A stretch of DNA of 5,686 bases from Chloroflexota bacterium (GTDB lineage Bacteria; Chloroflexota; Ktedonobacteria; Ktedonobacterales; Ktedonobacteraceae). A model generated the notes under the pieces. It saw only the letters and a list, made by a program, of their open reading frames with translations, searched no databases and was not told the origin of the DNA. Every line of letters begins with the position of its first letter. Positions within the stretch are counted from its first letter, which is position 1. Below are positions 1 to 4,642 of this stretch, piece by piece. Made by a program: the position numbers and the translations under genes. The DNA lies in contig JAJZEJ010000141.1 of assembly GCA_021828635.1 (NCBI GenBank), positions 1 through 5,686 of the forward strand. The letters run 5' to 3'.

Positions 1-747
1 GACCTCAATTTGGTACTCGGTCCAGGCATTGGTGATGGGATTGCCACTGTTGACCGCCAGGTCTACGTAGGCGGGGCCAGGCTGACCACTGACAAAATCG
101 TCTTCCCAGACCAGCACGAACCAGGTGTGCGTAGCGGTATCAAAGTAAGCGCGGGGATCGCTCACGATGTTGTTCAGATTGGTATTGAAGAAGCCGCCAC
201 CACCGACGAGACCCAGTGGGAAAGGACCAGCAGCGAGCGTGCCATTTTTCTTGTAGATAGCACCCGTCAGGTTGACGAAGTTCAGCACATAGCCATTACC
301 AACTGCCATGCTCTCGTCGGGTGGCTCCAGGTCATACCCAGCAGTGGCCTGACCGTTCTGGATAGCATTGACGCCATCGAAATTTTGCAGCAATGAGCCT
401 GTAGCGAGCTTGCTACCCTTTACGCTGGGGCGTGTACCGGCGATAATGGCCGCACTGACGTTTTTGGTTGGACGTGGGTGCAGAGGAATGATGTGCGGTT
501 TGGTAGATGACTGACTGTTGGCACTAACAGCAGACTTGACATTGGCGCTAGCCAGTGAACCAACATTCACAGTACCGGTCTTTTTAGCGGTGCCGAGTTG
601 GCCGCTAAATGTCGTCACAGAAGCCGCTGCATTAGCATGAGGCACGCTTTTGCCCACCACGCTATAAATAGCGAAGGCACCCACGAGAGCGACGAGGGCG
701 GTGAGCGATACAGCGATCCTCAGCTTTGAGCGAGAAGAGAAATGCAT
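1..747 (-). CDS. Exported protein of unknown function, possibly beta-propeller-like (N-terminal 249 residues, cut by window edge)
   Basis: The minus-strand frame is open from an ATG at 747 to the window edge, so the C-terminus is missing. Residues 1-40 form a clear Sec-type signal peptide: basic start (SSRSKLR), hydrophobic core at about 11-31 (IAVSLTALVALVGAF...), then an AxA-like site (HANA-AAS, near 40). Residues 41-115 are a Ser/Ala/Thr/Lys-rich linker. A probable folded domain starts near 118, with PPDESMAVGNGYV (142-154), a GAIYKKNGT strand (162-170), SDPRAYFD (196-203) and TWFVLVWEDD (208-217). This 'AVGxxYV ... DPxxxxD ... WF' pattern resembles large secreted bacterial proteins with repeated, probably beta-propeller, blades; that assignment is from memory and tentative. 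In-frame ATGs also lie at 783 and 810. I chose 747 because it gives a normal-length signal peptide and the predicted transcript starts near 802. No strong Shine-Dalgarno site precedes any of the three. No catalytic motif is visible and the substrate is unknown. Confidence 0.8.
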   Translation of the reverse strand, partial: MHFSSRSKLRIAVSLTALVALVGAFAIYSVVGKSVPHANAAASVTTFSGQLGTAKKTGTVNVGSLASANVKSAVSANSQSSTKPHIIPLHPRPTKNVSAAIIAGTRPSVKGSKLATGSLLQNFDGVNAIQNGQATAGYDLEPPDESMAVGNGYVLNFVNLTGAIYKKNGTLAAGPFPLGLVGGGGFFNTNLNNIVSDPRAYFDTATHTWFVLVWEDDFVSGQPGPAYVDLAVNSGNPITNAWTEYQIEV

Positions 748-799
748 AGAGATTAGTCTCGCTTTCACTTGTACATATGACATTAATAGTAGTTGGCAT

Positions 800-818
800 G
801 ATCTATCCATGATAGATC
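800..818. promoter_or_regulatory. Perfect palindrome overlapping the -10 (candidate operator)
   Basis: GATCTATC-CAT-GATAGATC has perfect 8-bp arms with a 3-nt centre. It covers the candidate -10 and start point of the minus-strand promoter, which is where a dimeric repressor would block transcription. A smaller inverted pair, CCAACC (830-835) and GGTTGG (853-858), flanks the -35 side. The symmetry is directly visible; the operator role is inferred, and I do not recognise a known regulator's consensus. Confidence 0.45.
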
Positions 819-837
819 AAAGCATCAACCCAACCAA
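809..837 (-). promoter_or_regulatory. Candidate sigma-70-type promoter of the exported-protein gene
   Basis: Read on the minus strand, TTGGTT (837-832) is followed after exactly 17 nt by TATCAT (814-809). The -10 has one mismatch to consensus and the -35 matches at its first three bases. Transcription would begin near 802, leaving about 55 nt of leader before the ATG at 747. It is the best-spaced pair I could find upstream of this gene, but no transcript evidence is available. Confidence 0.4.
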
Positions 838-954
838 TACTTCTCATTTATCGGTTGGATAACGCAGATAGGTGATAAAAGCCTGGATGATTGGCAACAG
901 ACTTTATATAGATAAGTATAAATGCTAAATGGTTACATTTGTAAGTACGACTTT

Positions 955-1008
955 CTTAACCAACAACGTTCATGAGGTTGAGAAATCACAACCTGAACGG
1001 TTGCTAAG
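955..1008. repeat. Long imperfect inverted repeat (about 19 bp stem)
   Basis: The right arm CAACCTGAACGGTTG (989-1003) is the reverse complement of the left arm at 961-980 (CAAC-AA-CGTTCA-TGA-GGTTG), once bulges of 2 and 3 nt are set aside. All 15 remaining positions pair around an 8-nt loop (981-988). Outside an asymmetric internal loop, CTTA (955-958) pairs with TAAG (1005-1008). The stem is too long and ordered to be casual. No T-run follows on the plus strand. It could be a REP-like or miniature element, a subterminal repeat of a decayed insertion sequence, or a structured transcript end. Confidence 0.55.
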
Positions 1009-1131
1009 TGCATGGCCTGCCACCAACATATAATCAATAAAACGAAACCTGTTGAGTTTTTTTCCTTATGGAGGGAGTGATAGTACTCATGGATACGATG
1101 AACCATTTTAAACCAACAGATCAGTGACTTC

Positions 1132-1149
1132 TGCCGGTATTCACCGGCA
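1132..1149. repeat. Perfect short stem-loop
   Basis: TGCCGGT-ATTC-ACCGGCA forms a perfect 7-bp, GC-rich stem with a 4-nt loop. No T-run follows on either strand, so it is not a convincing intrinsic terminator. It lies about 60 nt upstream of the tRNA promoter. Its function is unknown. Confidence 0.5.
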
Positions 1150-1207
1150 CAGGGGCAAGATTGGGACCATTTGGTAGCCAGAGTGGTATAAAAAGCCTTG
1201 ATGCGTC

Positions 1208-1237
1208 TTGACATGAGGGAAGGTGCTGATGTATTAT
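1208..1237 (+). promoter_or_regulatory. Near-consensus sigma-70-type promoter for the tRNA genes
   Basis: A perfect -35 TTGACA (1208-1213) is followed after 18 nt by the -10 TATTAT (1232-1237, one mismatch to TATAAT). Transcription would start near 1243-1244, about 50 nt before the mature end of tRNA-Leu. A strong housekeeping promoter here is what a tRNA operon needs, and the position supports that reading. It is the strongest promoter match I found in the window. Confidence 0.75.
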
Positions 1238-1257
1238 CCTCAAGTGGGAACATTCTA

Positions 1258-1290
1258 CCCTTTCGCGCGTGTTCTAAAGAAAGGGATTTT
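1258..1290 (+). other. Leader hairpin between the tRNA promoter and tRNA-Leu
   Basis: CCCTTTC (1258-1264) and GAAAGGG (1279-1285) form a perfect 7-bp stem with a 14-nt loop. ATTTT (1286-1290) follows, and the mature tRNA-Leu starts 2 nt later. The layout resembles a weak intrinsic terminator or attenuator in the leader, or a structure that guides 5'-end processing. The stem is only moderately GC-rich and the T-run is short, so complete termination is unlikely. Confidence 0.45.
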
Positions 1291-1292
1291 GC

Positions 1293-1375
1293 GGGCGGTT
1301 GCTGAAACTGGTAGACAGGACAGACTTAGGATCTGTTGGTGATGAACCGTGAGAGTTCGAGTCTCTCACCGCCCA
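1293..1375 (+). tRNA. tRNA-Leu (anticodon UAG)
   Basis: An 83-nt class II cloverleaf. The acceptor stem GGGCGGT (1293-1299) pairs with ACCGCCC (1368-1374), and the discriminator is A1375. The D arm has a 3-bp CTG/CAG stem with GG in the loop. The anticodon stem ACAGA/TCTGT encloses the loop CTTAGGA, giving anticodon TAG at 1327-1329, which reads CUA and other CUN leucine codons. A long variable arm (GGT...ACC, about 1338-1348) is typical of leucine tRNAs. The T arm is GAGAG-TTCGAGT-CTCTC (1351-1367). CCA is not encoded (CCT follows), so it must be added enzymatically. It is probably co-transcribed with the tRNA-Gly gene from the promoter at 1208-1237. Confidence 0.97.
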
Positions 1376-1394
1376 CCTGCACGAGAAGCGTGCC

Positions 1395-1466
1395 GCGGGA
1401 GTGGCTCAGTGGTAGAGCATCTCCTTGCCAAGGAGAAAGTCGCGGGTTCGATCCCCGTCTCCCGCT
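1395..1466 (+). tRNA. tRNA-Gly (anticodon GCC)
   Basis: A 72-nt cloverleaf. The acceptor stem GCGGGAG (1395-1401) pairs fully with CTCCCGC (1459-1465), and the discriminator is T1466. The anticodon stem TCTCC/GGAGA encloses TTGCCAA, with anticodon GCC at 1427-1429, reading GGC and GGU. The T arm is GCGGG-TTCGATC-CCCGT with one G-U pair. CCA is not encoded (CTT follows). It lies 19 nt after tRNA-Leu; the spacer can fold into a 5-bp hairpin (GCACG 1379-1383, CGTGC 1389-1393), consistent with processing of a joint transcript. No clear intrinsic terminator follows. Confidence 0.97.
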
Positions 1467-1595
1467 CTTAGACCAATTGGACAATGGACAGTGACTTATA
1501 GGTAGCTCACAACGCGCGGCATCGCAAAGATATTTTTGGCCGCAACCGTTATGAGTAGCTCCTATTGAGTCCCTGCACCATAATATAAAGAGTAG

Positions 1596-1625
1596 TTTAC
1601 ACATGATTGTGTTAGCGCATAGATA
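1596..1625 (+). promoter_or_regulatory. Weak candidate promoter upstream of tig
   Basis: TTTACA (1596-1601) is followed after 18 nt by TAGATA (1620-1625), which matches -10 consensus only partly. An inverted repeat, ACACA-TGAT-TGTGT (1599-1612), overlaps the -35 and could be an operator. An AT-rich segment, TAATATAAAG (1581-1590), could serve another promoter, but no well-spaced -35 was found for it. Because no terminator is evident after tRNA-Gly, read-through from the tRNA promoter is an alternative source of tig transcription. Confidence 0.25.
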
Positions 1626-1657
1626 ACAGAAGATAGCATACATCAGTTGGAGGAAAC

Positions 1658-3124
1658 GTGAAGGTCTCAGTAGAAAAATTGCCAACAAGTGAGGCCGTCC
1701 TGGACGTAGAAGTGACTTGGGACGAAATGGAGAAAGCCTCGGAACAGGCATATCGCAAACTGGTGAAGCAGGTTGATATTCAAGGCTTCCGTCGTGGTAA
1801 AGCTCCCCGCTCTCTCTTGGAGCGCAGACTCGGCAAGGAATACATCTACCAGGAAGGTCTCGACGATCTGATCTCACAAGCCTATCGTAAGGCTGTTGAA
1901 GAAAATGACCTCATTCCGATTACACAGCCCAAGCTCGATGCTCCCGTTTTTGAGGTTGGTTCACCCTATCATTGTAACATTACCGTTCCTATCATCACAC
2001 GCCCAATACTAGGTGACTATCGTTCGTTGCACTTTGAGCGCGAGGAGGCTGATGTAACCTCGGAAGAAGTGGAGAAAGAGATAGAGCAGTTGCGCCAACG
2101 TCAGGCTAGCTGGCAAGAGGTGCAGCGTGCGGCTACGTATGGGGACCGTGTGACGGTTGATCTCAAACTAACCGTTGAAGAGAAGGGTATTTCAGACCTG
2201 AAAGACAATCCTTTTGAACTGACACAGGAGCGTGTGGGTCTCTTCACCGGCATGGATGAGCAGGTCGTGGGTATGCAAACTGGTGAAACCAAAGAGTTTA
2301 ACACCACGATCCCCACAGACTATAGCAACGACAAACTGGCTGGTAAGCAGGCTGATTATGTCGTTACTCTGCACAAAGTTGAGGAACAACACCTGCCCGA
2401 ACTGGATGATGCCTTCGCCACAAGTGCCAGCAACGGCGATTTCAGTGATCTGGAAGACCTGCGTAAGGCCATCAGTGATGAACTGCTAGAAAATAAGCAG
2501 CGTCGTATTCGTGATGACTTACGTGAGCAGGTTGTGCAAGCGGTTGTAGATCAGGCACAGATCACGCTACACCCACTGCTGGTTCAGGAAGAATCCGAAG
2601 AGATGTTGCACCAACTCTCTCATCTGCTAGAGCAGCAGCGACTCACACTTGATCAATATCTGATGATGACAAAGCAGAGTCGTGAAGAGTATCTAACCAC
2701 GCTCCAGCCCGATGCGGAGAAGCGTGCGAAGCGACAACTTGTGCTTGATGAGGTTGCTAATAAGGAAGAAATTTCTATCACCCCTGAAGAGATCAACGCT
2801 CTCTATCAAGCATATGCTCAGGCCGGTCAACCTTTGACACCTGGTGAGGCTCAAACCCGTGCGCTGGCAACCAGCTATATGCGCGAGAAAACCATCACGC
2901 ATCTTGTAGATTTAACGACTGATGCCGACACCAACACGGAGAGCGAGATCGCGGAGAGCGAAGAGGCCAGCATTGAAAATGCGAGCAGCGCCGCGCAAAA
3001 CGCCGCCGAAGTGGTAGCGGAAGCTAGAGACGAAGCACAGGAGAGCCAGGAAGGCGCAGGCGCGAAGAACGCGGAGAACGTGGAGAACGCAACCACAGAG
3101 CCAGCAACGGAGACGCAAATGTAG
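1658..3124 (+). CDS. tig: Trigger factor, ribosome-associated chaperone with FKBP-like domain
   Basis: A 488-residue protein with a GTG start; GGAGG at 1649-1653, 4 nt before it, decides the start. Trigger factor binds the ribosome near protein uL23 at the tunnel exit and shields nascent chains in the cytoplasm. Residues 1-115 are the ribosome-binding domain, with signature GFRRGKAP at 43-50. Residues about 150-243 are the FKBP-like peptidyl-prolyl isomerase domain (YGDRVTVDL 161-169, GMQTGE 205-210, LAGKQADYVV 227-236). Residues about 244-420 are the helical chaperone arms, with the typical linker LPELDDAF (246-253). The FKBP domain is divergent: the usual 'DGxxFxGG' strand and 'PGFE' loop are replaced by LKDNPFEL and TGMDE, so isomerase activity may be weak. 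Residues 421-488 are a low-complexity Glu/Ala/Asn/Thr-rich acidic tail absent from the roughly 430-residue E. coli protein. The clpX start lies 139 nt downstream. Confidence 0.96.
   Translation: MKVSVEKLPTSEAVLDVEVTWDEMEKASEQAYRKLVKQVDIQGFRRGKAPRSLLERRLGKEYIYQEGLDDLISQAYRKAVEENDLIPITQPKLDAPVFEVGSPYHCNITVPIITRPILGDYRSLHFEREEADVTSEEVEKEIEQLRQRQASWQEVQRAATYGDRVTVDLKLTVEEKGISDLKDNPFELTQERVGLFTGMDEQVVGMQTGETKEFNTTIPTDYSNDKLAGKQADYVVTLHKVEEQHLPELDDAFATSASNGDFSDLEDLRKAISDELLENKQRRIRDDLREQVVQAVVDQAQITLHPLLVQEESEEMLHQLSHLLEQQRLTLDQYLMMTKQSREEYLTTLQPDAEKRAKRQLVLDEVANKEEISITPEEINALYQAYAQAGQPLTPGEAQTRALATSYMREKTITHLVDLTTDADTNTESEIAESEEASIENASSAAQNAAEVVAEARDEAQESQEGAGAKNAENVENATTEPATETQM
3062..3088 (+). 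repeat. Three tandem 9-nt units inside the tig tail
   Basis: GCGAAGAAC, GCGGAGAAC and GTGGAGAAC lie head to tail in frame, encoding AKN-AEN-VEN (residues 469-477). Another short motif, GAGAGCGA, recurs near 2939-2961 (ESE...ESE). These look like slippage-type expansions in an unconstrained acidic tail. They also explain the long open minus-strand frames in this stretch. Confidence 0.6.
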
Positions 3125-3145
3125 CTCTCATAGCAGACCCTGTGC

Positions 3146-3168
3146 ATCCATATGGATACGTGGTACCA
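3146..3168. promoter_or_regulatory. Adjacent palindromes in the tig-clpX intergenic region
   Basis: ATCCATATGGAT (3146-3157) and TGGTACCA (3161-3168) are both perfectly self-complementary and only 3 nt apart. The arms can also pair across (TATGG 3151-3155 with CCATA 3166-3170). A -10-like TACTAT lies at 3177-3182, with only a poor -35 (TGGATA, 3153-3158, 18-nt spacer) overlapping the first palindrome. This could be a clpX operator/promoter. No intrinsic terminator is visible after tig, so clpX may also be transcribed from upstream. Confidence 0.3.
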
Positions 3169-3252
3169 TAGGAGTCTACTATAGGCGAACAGATAACGCT
3201 AGCGGAGATGCGGCGAGGTGAAGATTTGCATTGCTGCATCTCTGTAGGGAAA

Positions 3253-3258
3253 AGGTGA
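3253..3258 (+). promoter_or_regulatory. Ribosome binding site that decides the clpX start
   Basis: AGGTGA matches six consecutive bases of the anti-Shine-Dalgarno complement (GGAGGTGATC) and sits 5 nt before GTG at 3264. Competing in-frame starts are TTG at 3231, with only a distant GAGGTG, and GTG at 3255, with AGGGA 4 nt upstream. The 3264 start also gives an N-terminus of normal ClpX length. Confidence 0.6.
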
Positions 3259-3263
3259 CAGAC

Positions 3264-4559
3264 GTGGCAAACTCGAAAAATGTACGCACGACCTATCGCT
3301 GCTCATTCTGTGGAAAGAGCCAGGACCAAGTCCAGCGCCTGATCGCGGGACCAGGGGGCGTCTATATCTGCGATGAGTGCATCGACCTCTGTCGAGAGAT
3401 CATTGAGGAAGAACAGGCCACCGTTGCTAGGCCACGTCTCCAGACTGGCAAGATACCCGCACCAAAAAAGATTTACGAACAACTCAGCAGCTATGTCATC
3501 GGCCAGGAGCGTGCTAAGAAGACGTTGGCCGTCGCTGTCTACAATCACTATAAGCGTATCGGCGTTGGTATGCAGATCGACGATGTTGAGTTAGGCAAGA
3601 GCAACATCCTGATGATCGGGCCAACCGGTAGCGGCAAAACACTGCTGGCGCAGACGCTGGCAAAGATATTGGATGTGCCTTTCTGCATCGCTGATGCGAC
3701 CGCGCTCACCGAAGCTGGTTACGTCGGTGAAGATGTCGAGAACATCCTGCTACGCCTCATCCAGACTGCCGATTTTGATGTCGCACGTGCCGAGCGCGGC
3801 ATTGTCTACGTTGATGAGATTGACAAAATAGCCCGTAAATCTGATAATCCTTCCATCACACGCGATGTCTCTGGCGAAGGTGTGCAGCAGGCATTGCTCA
3901 AGATTATTGAGGGAACCATTGCTAACGTCCCTCCACAGGGCGGACGCAAGCATCCGCATCAGGATTTCATTCAGATTAACACAGCTAATATCCTTTTCAT
4001 CTGTGGAGGTGCATTCGAGGGACTGGATAAGATCGTCGAGCAGCGTCTTGGTAGCAACAAAACACTTGGTTTCCGCTCAGAACATGCTATAACGAAAGCA
4101 GAAGAGCATAAAGAAAATCTTCTGACCCATCTACTTCCTGATGATCTCTTAAAATATGGTCTGATCCCTGAATTTGTAGGGCGTTTACCAGTCAATGTCT
4201 CGTTAGACAATTTGGATAAAGATGCGCTCATTCGGATTCTGACTGAGCCTAAAAATGCAATCATCAAACAATATCAAAAGTTCTTGCAGCTTGACCGCGT
4301 AGAACTCGTCTTTACGAACGACGCACTGGATGCCGCCGCCGAAGAGGCACTCAAGCGCAAGACAGGCGCACGCGGCCTGCGTAGCATTATCGAAGACACA
4401 TTGCTGGATGTGATGTACGAAATTCCATCGCGCAACGATGTGAAGAAAGTCATCATCAACGGCGACGTGATTAGCGCACATCATAAACCACTTCTGGTCA
4501 CGCGCAGCGAGGCCCGTAGTGAAAGAACAACAGCATTTTCTGAAGATGAGTCTGCATAA
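3264..4559 (+). CDS. clpX: ATP-dependent Clp protease ATP-binding subunit ClpX
   Basis: A 431-residue AAA+ unfoldase, close to the 424 residues of E. coli. As a hexamer it recognises substrates, unfolds them and threads them into ClpP in the cytoplasm. Residues 11-43 are the zinc-binding domain (C13, C16, C36, C39; an extra C43). Walker A is GPTGSGKT (119-126) and Walker B is IVYVDEID (180-187). The pore-1 loop is GYVG (152-155) and the RKH loop is at 228-230. The ClpP-docking tripeptide is LGF (268-270), in place of E. coli IGF. The arginine finger is R307 in EFVGRLP, and sensor 2 is GAR (368-370). These positions follow E. coli numbering as I recall it, so the ATPase looks intact. The retained docking loop implies a ClpP partner encoded elsewhere. 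TTG 3231 (442 residues) and GTG 3255 (434 residues) are alternative starts. The TAA stop sits in a terminator-like loop; lon begins 83 nt later. Confidence 0.97.
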   Translation: MANSKNVRTTYRCSFCGKSQDQVQRLIAGPGGVYICDECIDLCREIIEEEQATVARPRLQTGKIPAPKKIYEQLSSYVIGQERAKKTLAVAVYNHYKRIGVGMQIDDVELGKSNILMIGPTGSGKTLLAQTLAKILDVPFCIADATALTEAGYVGEDVENILLRLIQTADFDVARAERGIVYVDEIDKIARKSDNPSITRDVSGEGVQQALLKIIEGTIANVPPQGGRKHPHQDFIQINTANILFICGGAFEGLDKIVEQRLGSNKTLGFRSEHAITKAEEHKENLLTHLLPDDLLKYGLIPEFVGRLPVNVSLDNLDKDALIRILTEPKNAIIKQYQKFLQLDRVELVFTNDALDAAAEEALKRKTGARGLRSIIEDTLLDVMYEIPSRNDVKKVIINGDVISAHHKPLLVTRSEARSERTTAFSEDESA

Positions 4560-4580
4560 TGCGGACTCATCAGTCTTTCT
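4545..4580 (+). terminator. Probable intrinsic terminator overlapping the clpX stop codon
   Basis: GATGAGTCTGCA (4545-4556) pairs with TGCGGACTCATC (4560-4571) in a 12-bp stem with one G-U pair. The 3-nt loop is TAA, exactly the clpX stop codon. A T-rich TCTTTCT follows at 4574-4580, 2 nt beyond the stem. The stem is strong but the T-run is interrupted, so termination may be partial. A ribosome finishing clpX would cover this hairpin, which could couple translation to read-through into lon. Confidence 0.6.
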
Positions 4581-4608
4581 AGCGGAAATGTTGTGTTTAT
4601 GTCGATTG

Positions 4609-4621
4609 TGGTACAGTACCA
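4609..4621. promoter_or_regulatory. Perfect palindrome upstream of lon (candidate operator)
   Basis: TGGTAC-A-GTACCA has perfect 6-bp arms around one base and ends 21 nt before the lon ATG. It covers the best -10 candidate (TACAGT, 4612-4617), which has only a poor TTGTGT (4591-4596) at a short 15-nt spacing. It does not match the CIRCE, HAIR or CtsR heat-shock operators as I know them. It shares the half-site TGGTAC with the palindrome at 3161-3168 before clpX. The symmetry is observed; the regulatory role is inferred. Confidence 0.4.
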
Positions 4622-4642
4622 GGGAGAGATAGGCGGAGTCCA

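Larger units (their letters stand above)
838..1207. other. Non-coding stretch without a convincing gene
   Basis: Between the candidate promoter at 809-837 and the tRNA promoter at 1208 I see no supportable gene. A 106-codon minus-strand frame (933-1253) is open, but its protein is rich in Cys, Trp and His, shows no recognisable domain, and overlaps the tRNA promoter antisense. A 12-codon plus-strand frame (ATG at 1089, stop at 1125-1127) follows a purine-rich GGAGGGAG at 1070-1077 with a long 11-nt spacing. It has no supporting context. The stretch also holds the two inverted repeats listed separately and a T7 run near 1057-1063 without a GC-rich stem before it. The region could be a decayed mobile element, but no transposase motif or target duplication is visible. 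Confidence 0.5.

Noticed and set aside
10..396. Plus-strand open frame of 128 codons
   Set aside because: It is the shadow of the minus-strand exported-protein gene, whose signal peptide and domain motifs make it the coherent reading.
1051..1064. T-run considered as an intrinsic terminator
   Set aside because: No GC-rich stem precedes it on the plus strand, and the matching minus-strand reading has no gene to terminate.
1077..1127. Leader-peptide-like micro-frame after GGAGGGAG
   Set aside because: The encoded peptide is only 12 residues from ATG 1089, the spacing is long, and no regulated gene or attenuator follows directly.
933..1253. Minus-strand open frame of 106 codons, considered as a small hypothetical protein or transposase remnant
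   Set aside because: It has no recognisable domain and a composition rich in Cys, Trp and His. It also runs antisense through the near-consensus tRNA promoter (1208-1237) and contains two stem-loops. A weak AAAGGG before its ATG is not enough support.
1368..1480. tRNA 3' ends considered as an integration (att) site
   Set aside because: No second copy of either tRNA 3' end and no integrase gene is present in the window.
1326..1877. Minus-strand open frame of 183 codons
   Set aside because: It runs antisense through both tRNA genes and the start of tig, so it cannot be a real gene.
2875..3147. Minus-strand open frames opposite the tig tail, one resembling a Ser/Ala-rich hydrophobic protein
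   Set aside because: They result from the Ala/Glu codon repeats of the tig tail read in reverse, and have no independent support.
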